64,000 bases of DNA from Hyperoplus lanceolatus (Eukaryota; Chordata; Actinopteri; Uranoscopiformes; Ammodytidae): contig CM049410.1 of NCBI GenBank assembly GCA_026929865.2, positions 19,740,001-19,804,000 on the forward strand. The letters run 5' to 3'. Positions within the stretch are counted from its first letter, which is position 1. Each line of letters starts with the position of its first letter. Under the pieces are notes generated by a model that worked only from the letters and a program-made list of their open reading frames with translations, searched no databases and was not told the origin of the DNA. A program made the position numbers and the translations under genes. Below are positions 24,061 to 64,000 of this stretch, in pieces.

Positions 24061-24992
24061 GATACTATGTAGCTCTGTGAGAGAGGGGCTGCAGCTACAG
24101 GACGTAGCGTACTTCATAGCTGGGGCTGAAACGTGTGCACGAGTCCAGAAAAATATATGTAGCCTACTGTGGCGGTTTCTCGAGCTCAGTTTTGTATTTG
24201 TTCTTATTTTTGATTCTGTTTCAGCCCAGACAGGGAAGTTGATGTTCGCTAATGTGATTGTGAAACACGGAAAAACTGTACTACGCACTTTTCATTGCCT
24301 ATTGCTTTTCTCGAGGCACGCCCACCCCTGAGCAATGTGGATGACCCGTGCTGTGATATTAATGGAGACTTAGTTATTTGTGTGCAGATGATGACTCTAT
24401 TTGTCCATTAAATGGTCAGTGGCCATCAGTGACCAAAGGTAGTCGCACCCGCATCAGTTTAAAGCACCCGTGTGGAGGGCATATTTGTACATGTAATGTC
24501 AATTTTGTTTTGCCAACAAGAGGGGGCACTCTTTCAAATAGGCTTCTAGTGAGGGTGAATGGGGAAGTTGTATGCTTTTGAGAGGAGGGAGACAGTATTT
24601 CGTATATATTTACTGTACGCTATACTAATAAATACAACAACTTATAGAAACGGGCTTTGAACATATCATACCAAAATTATCAATTTTTATAACATACCAA
24701 TATCATGGCCTATAGCCCACATGTGTGTGTGTAAAGTTGTATTATTGGGAATTGTTGTGATATCCTCTGTGATGCAGACAGTGATAACTTCACTATAAAC
24801 TTACTATTGTGTGTCCCACAGAAACTTTGTAAAGCCTTGTAGGAATATTACTATATGTTACTAAAACATATTTTTTTTTTACCAAAAGCAATCCTTCTTC
24901 TGATAAAGTTCCCTTAAACATTTTTAACTTTTATTTTTTAGAGCTAAATGCTTAAGTTTACACAAAGTATCTCTGGCTTTATATAAAGAGTC

Positions 24993-37069
<12,077 letters not shown>

Positions 37070-38428
37070 CTACACCTCCCATAACCCATCCGATCCTCCC
37101 TCAGCCCCCCCACCAATGCTTCTCTCCCTCTATGCAGTGTAACATCTAAGTGACCAGATTCCGTGAATGGTCGCTGTCTCTCCCCTCCCTGCTGCACTTC
37201 CAAAAATAGAACGTCTCTCCCTGCGGTTTGCAGGTGCTGCTGCTCTGCAGACAACTGTCAGCTTTCCCCCCTTTCATCAGCCCAAAACCCACCCACCCGC
37301 CCACCTACCTATACCTGCAAGACTGTATACACCAAGCTTATGAAACTAAACTATTTAAAGTGGAAATATTAAGTGGAAATACTATTAATCCGTATCGCTT
37401 CTTACTGCACCAAGAGGATCACAAGGTTGTTATTTTGTTTTGTTCCATCTTGTCGGAGAAAAAGAGTGTTGTGCTTACCCAACATACAATGTGTTACTAC
37501 CTTTGACGTTTTTGTTACTGTACTTAATAGTCCGGCTTTCATTTGACCTCTCAATACATAATGCAAGCTTTTAAAAGTGTACCTAATGATCAGTGAAATG
37601 CATGTGCTGTCCCTTGGATAAACAAACCATTAAACACGTTAGCAACAGCATTAGCTTCAGTTAGATGCTGCGCTGTGCAGTCACTCAGTATCGTGCTGTG
37701 ATGTTACCCACTGCCTTTTTATTCAGAAGAACTTTTAAAGAACGGGCCAGTTTGACAGCTTGGTGCGTTCTTCGATGAACCTTCTCAGTGGCTAACATCA
37801 ACACCACATCACAGTTAGTGTGAAAAAAGTTATTGTGCATCTATGTCATCGTTCTGCAAAAATAGGCAACATGACAAGAAAACCGACTGACTGAATGTAA
37901 CCTGTCGATGATGGTGAAGAGATCTCATCCCTCTTTTCATTTTACACATTAACCCATTCTATTGGTACGCTGAGCAACGTACACACGCGTCAAACATTTA
38001 TCTTCATGTTTACATGATCGTGAGGCCTTCACACTTTTGAGGGAAATAATTAATGAATTGACTAGTCACATACTTAATGTCTTCCTTTAAAAACGTATAT
38101 AAGTGCCAAATGATTCAACACAGAAAAAGACTGAAACCGTGTGGATGCATTGCATAACTAACAGATGTGTGTTAAAGATAAACATTGCAAAGTTATGACT
38201 GGGAAAAGCAAAATGATCAGTGCTTGATAAAATATTAAAGTCCCCCACATCTGAATGTAAAATATCCTTTTTCATATCTTCTTAATTTTTTTGTATGTCC
38301 AGATTTGTTACTCACTCTATTCTATTCTGTTTTCATTTATAAAACATTTAAGCCCACTTTAAAATGAGATCTTTCTCAATTGAGAAGAAAAAATGGAGTT
38401 TACTGCTATGTACAGTGTATGCCTATAA

Positions 38429-38434
38429 AATAAA
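38429..38434 (+). terminator. Likely ezh1 polyadenylation signal
   Basis: AATAAA about 1.36 kb after the ezh1 stop, followed about 30 bases on by a GT-rich stretch (CCTCGTGGTTGAGTGT). I saw no better AATAAA earlier in the 3' UTR. Confidence 0.6.
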
Positions 38435-38555
38435 AGTTTAACTTTCTACATTAAAACATGATGTCCTCGTGGTTGAGTGTATTTACAATTCCTGTGTCGA
38501 ACCACAAAAAAAACACACGCAAATAACGCAATAATAACATTTCCTTCAAGCTTCT

Positions 38556-38561
38556 TTTATT
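38556..38561 (-). terminator. Likely cntnap1 polyadenylation signal
   Basis: TTTATT on the given strand, read as AATAAA for cntnap1. It lies roughly 100 bases from the ezh1 signal. If used, the cntnap1 3' UTR is about 3.6 kb. Confidence 0.45.
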
Positions 38562-39127
38562 GAGGTGACAGTTTGGCTTTGCCTTGATTTACACAGTCAT
38601 GGTCATTTACAGTGAACGTATTACAAAACAAAATCTAGCAAAACTGAATAAAAAAAACAAAAATTATACATTTCAGTGTGATCACAAACACAACTGTAAT
38701 GATCATTTCTGGTATCTGTTGCAGAAGGAATCCGTTTGAAGTTGCAGAGAAGTCTAGCCTGCCTACTACTTAATCTGGTGCTTAATTGTCTGATTTCATA
38801 CTCAATTTCATCTTTTGACAGGGTATCTGATTCATAAAAAGTATGAAAAAGTAAATGTCTAAAAATATTTAAATTTTCAGAACAGAATTGCATGCCAATT
38901 ATGCCCCCAACTTAACAGTAATACCACTTTAAGCGTCTCACATTTTTATGAAATCACCAGATACCCTGTCTGAAATCTTGCTGATGTACTCCCCCTACCG
39001 GCCATGGTATCATTAATAAAAAAATTTTCACACCCTTGCCTTTATTATTATGATTCTGGATCAGATCAACACAGATTCATATGGTCTTGTGATTACCCTT
39101 ATAGACACCTGATACCTGAACAAACCC

Positions 39128-39503
39128 CTGGTGCTACCAGACCATCGTACTTCATTTCATTTGTACAGAAGGTCTGGCAGTGCTTTAATTGGCAAACGTT
39201 TACTCATGGAGGCGGGTGTCTGTTAAAGTTTAAAACTATTGGATCTGCCCAGTGCCACTCTGGATTAGCCAACCAATCGCATAACGTTTGGTCGTCACGT
39301 GTGTCATGAGCCGGCTTCTGGCAACTGAAACTGGAGCGCGACTTCGACGTCATCGTTCTCAGCCACTCGCTCTGTTCGCTGATTGGACCGGCTGTCGAAT
39401 CTCCAGCAAAACTGGGAAATGGGCTGTACACCCAGACTGACTACTGAAGGGAAAATAAAATTTGGCCGGAAGTAGGCGGGCGGGCGGAGCCAGGCTACCT
39501 CTG
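39128..39503. mobile_element. Probable interspersed repeat in the cntnap1 3' UTR
   Basis: A block of distinctly higher G+C than its flanks. It opens GGTGCTACCAGACC and closes with a sequence whose inverse starts AGGTAGCCTGGCTCC, a rough inverted pair. The inside has GGAAGTAGGCGGGCGGGCGG and several CpGs. It has the look of a non-autonomous fish DNA element, but the superfamily is unknown. Confidence 0.35.
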
Positions 39504-42184
39504 AGCTACATCCAGCCCTAGTTTCTGTCTCACTGTACTACTGTTGGTGCACTTCAATACGTGAATTGGATAGTTGGCATCGGTGCACATTTTTCTCTTA
39601 TGAAAGTCCATATTTAACATGGGTCAGTTGTATCTTGGTGGGCAAACAATGAATACACAAACATCTAAACATCCCGTCAGTCACACATACACACGCTCCA
39701 GGGACCACGAATGAAGAACAAGTGAGTGGCATTGAAGTGACACTGCTAGGCTAAATGTTTTGGCCGTTTCCAGATGAATACAGTGAGGTGTATACAATAT
39801 ATAATACATAAGTCGACTCTTTCCTAGTAGGCAACAAAGCATATTTGACCCAAGTGGGTTGGCTTGCGTCTAACACGACCTTTGAGTGGTGATTGTCCAT
39901 TTAACAAAAGCACAAACTATTCATTGTGTCATTCACATACCGACAGTTCCACCCTGTTTGCTCACTTTTCACTCTCATTCATCTTATTACAGCACTCTGA
40001 AAAATATAGCCTGTAGATGCCAGTTTCATCCGAATCTGTACATTTTCATACATTAGCAAGTCGTGCCTTTACAGTAATTGCATTTTTTTTACCTTACTGT
40101 ACAGTCTTTCACTGTACAAGTTTGCACAGTTCTATTCATCTGTAACAAAAGAAAGCAACAATGTTGAGCTTTGAAGATGTATTGGCGCTACAGAGAAACA
40201 AATACTGTACTATCTTTATCCTGAGCATTCTATAAAGCTACCATGAATCATTTTACTTTCAGTGCTAAGCAGTCTACAATGAAAAACACCGGAGGGGTCT
40301 TCACCGTATGGTCTGCTTGTACATTACACAGTCAGAGGATTTACATTCAAAGAACTCTATTTAAATGTTTTCTAACTTCTATTGTGTAAACCACAGGAAT
40401 AAAAAAAAGTCGCTTAACACATTATTCATATATTCACGTATACACTCAATACATCCTACTTGATATGGTGCATCTGCAAATTAAACTGAGGCATTAACAT
40501 CATTGGTGGCAGAAAGAAGCTCATATTATTGCATGTTTACTGCAAGGTGCGGTCATGCTCTACATATGCATAGCTAATATGTTTCAAATGTTATTCTTTT
40601 CAATGTTTTTTTTCACATAGACAATAGTGCTTTACTATTAAGGAGAGCTGTGGTGAGTGATGATAGCCCTATAAGCTTTGGTTGCAATGGATGAAATTTC
40701 TTTTTAACTATATAATTTTGAACTTTCCACTGAAAGCAGCTAAACAAGCACCAGCAGCGATGACAGCATGGTGAACTACTGCCCTACAGCATAATGCAAA
40801 AAAACAAACAAATTTCAAGCCGTATCAGTTAGAGTAAAAGATTAGCATTTACACTTGTGTGGTCCTCTGTACATTTGGTATTGTGCATGTGTGTTTATAT
40901 GTATGCGTCCTCACATAACCATTGGGAGCAGTTGTTTTCTGAAAGATGATTATTTTATATATCCGAAATGAAAGGATTGTGAGAAGACCCATTCTTTTGT
41001 ATTACTGACAAAGACAGGCGGAGAAGTCTGCCGAGTCAAACAATCTGCAGCACCTAGCCATTGGAAACTTGACCACAATATATAAGCAACCAGTAGTAAG
41101 ACAGAAGGAAAAAGAACTTGGATATTTAAGTAACCCTGTCCTTGGCGAGCTTCATCACCTCAACTCCTGTTTCTATTCTGCAGTAACACCAACAGTCTGT
41201 TCGCTCTCACACCTAGAGGAACATATTTCATATACATATCTTCACACTCTCTTTTCCAAAGCCTTATAGTTGAGAATGTGTTCTGAGCATACTGCGATCG
41301 GCAAAGCTGCTATCTACTGACGCTATGGCAAAAAATCTGAACCACTTACATGTGCCATTCTGTATAGGTAATGCACTGTTATAGGCTGTGATACAACAAT
41401 ATAAGCGTATATACCTTTAACAATCTTTATATGTATCTCATTAGCTTAACATCTCAAAGCTCCATGCTTTTCAGTGCGTTCTATCGTCGGTTGGTTGTTA
41501 TTATTTATGAACATATTTTTTCTTCAGCGATCTTGATTTTTGTTGCACTGGTTCAGCTCAGCAGCTATCAGATGATGCACACTGACTGAAAACCCAGACG
41601 GTTTATGAGCTGTTATGTCAAAAATGGCTCCGCGAGAGATTGTCATCAAAAGACATATCATGGATGGCGATAAATCTATACAGTAAGATATTGGTAGCTT
41701 TAGTTGGTCTCAAAAGTGGCTCAGAAATAAATAAAGCAATCAATAAAAGCCTGAAGACTTTAAACTGATGTTCCAACTGTAATCAGACATCCCCTTAAAA
41801 GCCTGTTCCCACAGTGTCAAATCTAAACTCTATCTGAATAAGCTATATGATAACTTCAGATCAAGCTTGCTCAGATGAGGCACTTCAGTATTTCACCCTG
41901 CAATACAGTGTGAGACGTGTTGGCTACTCACACAACATGGGGGCTCGATGTGAACTTTTTAACCTTAACCCAAAATATCTACTATGTAAAGCACCAGACA
42001 TCAGATCCCACTGAACCGGGGAAAAGGAACACAAACTAAAATATAATTTTAAAAAAATTAACAAAAAGTAAGAATAAGAAAATTAAACTTAATACAGGTA
42101 TCTGTGGTTGTTGTAAGTGCTATTTCCCTCTGCCCAAACCCCTAGTCAAAACCCCACCCACGGTCCCAAATTGTCCCTGTGATG

Positions 42185-59399
<17,215 letters not shown>

Positions 59400-59479
59400 C
59401 CTTCACTTAGGACACGTTTCTCCGCTAGGCTATGTTAATTGGACCGTAGATAGTTCTGCAGCATCCTATCAACCCCCTT

Positions 59480-59617
59480 TTGGCCCAACTTTAACTCGCG
59501 CCGTTCCAACTCCTCTTCCCGGGATGTCGGGCAGCCTCTACCGGGGCGGGGACGCGCATCGGAAGCTGGTGCTGATGCTGCGCTTCACCGAGAGCGCGCA
59601 CTTCTTCTTTTATATCC
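59480..59617 (-). promoter_or_regulatory. Candidate cntnap1 promoter
   Basis: On the minus strand GGATATAAAAG (TATA-like, 59,608-59,614) is followed by a CpG-rich block (GCGCGCTCTCGG, CCCCGCCCCGG) 90-200 bases before the start codon. This spacing would give a 5' UTR of about 180 nt. The plus-strand frame across it is a shadow. Confidence 0.35.
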
Positions 59618-60229
59618 TTTAATTTGATTTATTCACTGCCGTCTGGTAATGGTGTGGCTCCTGCTTCATGAGATCCTTGCACATATTAGTAAATGTGCTT
59701 CACCAGTGAATGTTTGTAGGCCAGGTAGAAATGGGATTATGTTGCGTCCCTTCCGCAGGGGTCTGGATGCTGCATGAGGAAGGGAGGAGGGGGGAAAAAA
59801 CTTTTTCAGTCCGCTGCAGATCTAAAGTATTTCTCCAAAACAATTCCGAATAATATGAGGTTGTCTTCAATCTCCAATTAGGTCTTGTAGAACTGCTCAA
59901 AAACAATACTTTTCCATCTGCTGTGCATCATATCCCCAATGCATTAAATATGTATTCCTCTTCTCTTCTGTCCTGGCATCTCATATCGTCCATTGGCACA
60001 CTTTTCAAGGCTAGTGAGGAGACGGTTAAGAAGACTTGACTTGACTGAAGTCCTTAATATCCTGTAGAATGACTATGGCAGCAGACCAGCTGGCTGCAGT
60101 TCTGTGTTTGTCTCTGTCTGACCTTGTCTAAGTAACCACGTTCATGGAAGTGCATTCACAAATATTCCCAGAGCCGAAAAGGTTACAGGATGATGATGCC
60201 AGCTGTGCCTGAACTCAGATCTCTGCGTG

Positions 60230-60311
<82 letters not shown>

Positions 60312-61880
60312 GGCGATGGGGGCGGAGTGACACTGACTTAGGCAGAGGGGGATTTGCAGCAATGGGTGGCACATTGACCACAAAATAAAAAAGGCTTTGG
60401 GATTAAGAAGTGGGTTTATGGGACGGCAGTGTGTCAGTGAATGATGTGAGATTGAATGCCGGGGCCAGTGTGGGATTTACAATGTTTTCAATCAAATCAG
60501 ATTGTCAGTTTGTAAGCTCCCTGCCACTGGTTTTTCTCCATGAAATACTACACGAGTATAGAATTATATCTTCAGAGAGAGGACAATGGAAAATTAAATG
60601 GGTGGGTAAACTAGGACATCAAATCACCATGGGAAACATGGCTACAAATGTGGCCCAGGAATTGCAAAGGTATCTATTTATACTGACATGAGCTAGGAAA
60701 CATTGTATAGGTAATTTATTACCTATAAAATGCGCTATTTAGAGCATTCTGTACCCCGATATACTGCCCATTTGTGGCGTGCTTACAGAAAAAGCAATAT
60801 GAAAAAACTAACTGTGTCGTATAATGACGGAATGCGGATGCTTCTCAGAATACCGAGATAGTGCCAGTTAAATGTTTGAAAATGTTGGTGTGCCTACCTG
60901 TCATGCTTTAATTAGGAATTTGATGTATCGTTTTATGTGTAGGTTGACAGCATCTGAAAACAGTATTATTCAGGCATTGGCCAAGCCTGGGCTTAGCTCT
61001 GTCAGGTTCTCATCAACACTCTGGAAGACATTGGAGGGCATATTTGTAAACTGCAAGTGTTGTATGCTGATCTCTTATTTTCATTTGTGTTTTTTTAATC
61101 TGCATGCATTGGTGTGCTTTGTGTTGTTATTTATGTATTGAGTCTATTTTTTATACATTGTACTCTGGATCTTCATGTGTCCTGAATAAAATTATATATA
61201 TATATATATATTATCTCGATCAAAGTGGAAAAAAATATATCCATCAATTGTTCTGGATATTGATATAGTGTAAAGTAATCCATAATATTTCATAGACATG
61301 GTGCAATGGCCTTTGGTGTGTAATTATCCCACACTACTGCCATGTCAACAGGCCTCAACATAACACAGCTTGCACAGAGTTCCCACATTAAGTACTAATA
61401 TTAAAAAGGAAAAGCAAACCGGTTATTTTGTTTCTTAAGTGAGTTGTCTTGTGTTAGAGTATCAGACAGTGTCAGTAATGTGTGAGTTTTAAATGTTCTC
61501 TTCTGATAAGGAATGTTCTGTTGGCTTCAGATAACATGTACAGTACACACAAACCCACACACACACCCTCTGTCCCATACATCAGCACTTAACTCATAAA
61601 CATGAGGGTGGTGTTACAGCTTGATTTTCCATCCGTTTCCCCATTGAACTCTAACACTTGACCTTATCGCCTGAGTAGTAACCATAGTGACCGTTTCAGA
61701 GGATACATCATATAGCCTGGTTGCGGTTATCTGGAAAAACAACACAAAGGCTCAAGTGTTAAAGTGATTAACAAGAGCATTCAGAGGCAGAATTGACAAT
61801 ACATATAAACTAGGCTTTCCAACTCTAATGCTATATGGGGTGAGATTATTCACACCTATTCGCAATCAAGGTTCATAATA
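59618..61880. other. Upstream flank of cntnap1, no gene recognised
   Basis: Holds the (AC)n array at 60,234-60,309 and a short (TA)n at 61,193-61,211. Open frames here lack domains and splice context. Confidence 0.4.
60234..60309. repeat. (AC)n microsatellite
   Basis: About 38 AC units. Confidence 0.96.
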
Positions 61881-62215
61881 ATAATTGATTGGATTTATAT
61901 AGCGCTTTATTTCTCTGTGACTCAAAGCGCAGATTCAATTCGTTCACACACAGACATACCGGTGGTGGTAAACTACGAGAGTAGCCACAGCTGCCAGACT
62001 GACGGAAGCGTGGCTGCCTTTCTGCGCCAACAGCCCCTCTAACCACCTCCTCAAACATACAGCAGTCATACACATTCACACGAGTCAAGGTGGGTGAAGC
62101 GTCTTGCCCAAGGACACAACAACCATGTGTGTCATGGTGGCCGGGCAGGGATCGAACCACCAACCCTTGGATCTTTGGCCAACCCACTTAACCACCTGAG
62201 CCACAGCCACCCCGA
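61880..62215 (-). mobile_element. V-SINE-like tRNA-derived SINE
   Basis: Read on the minus strand it begins GGGGTGGCTGTGGCTCAGGT with tRNA-like A-box sequence and has a B-box-like GTGGTTCGATCCC. It continues with the CCTTGGGCAAGACGCTTCAC central region, and ends GCGCTATATAAATCCAATCA. That tail is characteristic of widespread fish V-SINEs, which share a 3' end with L2-type LINEs. The 104-codon minus frame across it is not a gene. Confidence 0.75.
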
Positions 62216-62399
62216 AGGCTGATATGTTTAATGGTAAGACACAAATTAAATGTCTTTAAAATATCTTTAAATAAGGCAGGACAGTACATGAATTCACTTT
62301 AAATATACATACGTATGTAAGCATACATTCAGTCCATAAGTGGAATTATGAATCAAAGAGATACACTTTTTCCACAATATATCTCACAACTCACTCTCA

Positions 62400-62402
<3 letters not shown>

Positions 62403-62467
<65 letters not shown>
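62403..62467. repeat. (TC)n microsatellite
   Basis: About 32 TC units. Confidence 0.96.
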
Positions 62468-62471
<4 letters not shown>

Positions 62472-63200
62472 ATTGAAGTTTGCAGGTACAGCAGCAGTTT
62501 TACAGAGTCAAACTTCAACTGACCACTAGATGTCAGATAAAGCTCAGAATTGAATCTCTGTTTGTCACGAATGTTGTCAGCTTGCAGCATTTGACTGACA
62601 AGCTGTTGTCCAATTAGCTTTGCCACAAATCATGTCTATGCTGCAAAAAAAGTACATGAAACCTTTTCTTTAATTCCAAATTAGCCAGTAATGATCTTTG
62701 GGTTAATAGAATGTGTCTGAAAGAACAATATGCCTCACATTTGCCAGCAGTTATTCACAGAAAGCTAGAAATTAACTGAAAAACTAAAGTTAATAAGAAA
62801 AAAAACACTCATACCGCAAAAGATCCCACTCTCTTTGTGTGTGTCCACTAACTCCTCAAAATACACAAATGCATAACAAACTGACAGGGTGGAGACTCAT
62901 TATGGCCTTGTTTCTCACAAGGTTTTTTGCATCAGATTGTACTTTGAACTGCCCCCATTTGCATTGTGTGCATTTTCCATAGGGGTGCCACTGTACATGT
63001 ATGTGGTGAGGGTAAGAGCATGAAAACACACACAAATGTGCAGACCTTCTCACACAACATCAAACAGAGGTCAAGTCATGACTCTTTCCAAGACTTTTCT
63101 GAGAGATTATGTTGCTGCTTCTGAAGGAATGTGTAACGTTTTGTGTGATGAGCGCTGCTTTATTTATTTGTATCTGATATGTCAAACGTTAAATCAGTAG
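62468..63200. other. Non-coding, nothing recognised
   Basis: AT-rich sequence between the (TC)n array and the transposon at the window edge. Confidence 0.4.
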
Positions 63201-63202
63201 TG

Positions 63203-64000
63203 GGTAGGGTTGCAAAGGGGTGGAAACTTTCCGGAAACTTTCCACAGGAACTTTCGCTCGGGAATTTTGGGAATATTCAAAATTGGGAATTATAGGAATT
63301 AACTAAATGGCGTTCATTTAAATGATTTTTTTTTCATATCCAAAATTTAATCTAAACATATAAACATTATGTTTTGTCATAGGCAGACATCCATACAAAC
63401 TAATACAATAAAATACATTTGAACAGATTTATTGTAAGTAGAACTTTATCAAGTTTTGATTATTTCATGAACAATCAATAATTTCACTGAACAACAAAAA
63501 GCTGAAATGTTGAGTAAAATATAACTCATCTGTCTGACCCAACCCATTCAATAAATTAAGTAAATGCCCCTCCCTCCCCATGTGATGGAGGAATGCACAG
63601 TGCATGTAGGGGGCGTGGCCTCAGTACCCCTGCAGTAAGCAGCGTGCTATGTGCAATTTGCCAAGTGTACTTGCATGAAATCTGGTTGTTTTAGTCAAGA
63701 TTATGCTAAAATATATTTTTCCCACCTTTATTTAAAATCACTGTTTAGCCTCTCTAAACCTGGTCTAGTAAAAAGCAATATATGCTATCAAGTTGGGAGT
63801 CTCAATAAGCTTGAAAAAAAATCTGATTTGAGGGTTAAATGTTCATAAATATTATAAGAATTAGTTGAAAAAACTGCTTTTACTGTCTAGAACGTTTGCC
63901 AGGATTGAAATAACATAGTTAGAAGGATTTAGTGCATTTGGGTTGCTTTACATTTAGTAAATTCCCGTTTATTCCCGTTAATTCCCAAAATTCCTGTTAA
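63203..64000. mobile_element. Non-autonomous DNA transposon cut by the window edge
   Basis: Begins GTAGGGTTGCAAAGGGGTGG, then GAAACTTTCCGGAAACTTTCC and GGGAATTTTGGGAATATTC. The far end mirrors this with AATTCCCGTTTATTCCCGTT and AATTCCCAAAATTCC up to the last base. GGGAATTTTGGGAAT and AATTCCCAAAATTCC are inverse, so these are subterminal inverted repeats of an abundant fish element, probably hAT-like. The right terminus lies outside the window. Confidence 0.6.

Larger units (their letters stand above)
38540..42184 (-). other. Presumed long 3' UTR of cntnap1
   Basis: No coding exon is seen between the two convergent genes. The stretch is AT-rich with one atypical GC-rich insert at about 39,128-39,503. 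A shorter 3' UTR using a non-canonical signal cannot be excluded. Confidence 0.4.

Noticed and set aside
61873..62187. Minus-strand 104-codon frame
   Set aside because: It lies entirely in the V-SINE-like element.

Overview
This window is nuclear DNA from a ray-finned (teleost) fish. The evidence is split genes with vertebrate-type splice sites, very long (TG)n and (TC)n arrays, tRNA-derived SINEs, hAT and pogo-like DNA transposons, and three neighbouring genes whose order (ramp2, ezh1, cntnap1) matches the RAMP2-EZH1-CNTNAP1 block of human 17q21. The species cannot be named from the sequence alone.

Layout from left to right. At 1-4,783 there is no recognisable gene, but an 0.82 kb inverted-repeat element sits at 2,329-3,151. 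At 4,784-8,438 are two tandem plus-strand actinoporin-like (apnl) genes with identical exon architecture. At 8,439-16,200 there is little: a tRNA-derived SINE and one unassigned minus-strand candidate terminal exon. At 16,709-17,745 is minus-strand ramp2, a receptor activity-modifying protein. Three splice-compatible exons further upstream (19,343-20,164) may give it a second start. At 20,165-24,940 there are two short coding-like orphan stretches and the likely ezh1 promoter area. At 24,993-37,069 is plus-strand ezh1, the catalytic subunit of Polycomb repressive complex 2, reconstructed as 19 coding exons and 782 residues. At 42,185-59,399 is minus-strand cntnap1 (contactin-associated protein 1, Caspr), reconstructed as 23 coding exons and 1,293 residues. 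At 59,400-64,000 are repeats only, including a V-SINE-like element and a transposon cut by the window edge.

ezh1 and cntnap1 converge. Their predicted polyadenylation sites are only about 100 bases apart. The exon chains were joined by requiring AG acceptors, GT (or GC) donors and continuous reading phase. The total coding lengths of ezh1 (2,349 nt), cntnap1 (3,882 nt) and ramp2 (510 nt) are all multiples of three.

The genes do not form a functional unit: PRC2 chromatin silencing, axon-glia junction adhesion and GPCR chaperoning are independent roles, and the block is conserved synteny. The most notable sequence observations are three GC-AG introns in the 3' half of ezh1, a 29-base ezh1 micro-exon that lacks four codons, possible alternative signal-peptide exons for ramp2, a hAT insertion with a perfect 8-base target duplication and a fossil BED-finger exon, and a Caspr1 without the mammalian Pro-Gly-Tyr repeats and proline-rich tail. 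I found no convincing new multi-gene system.
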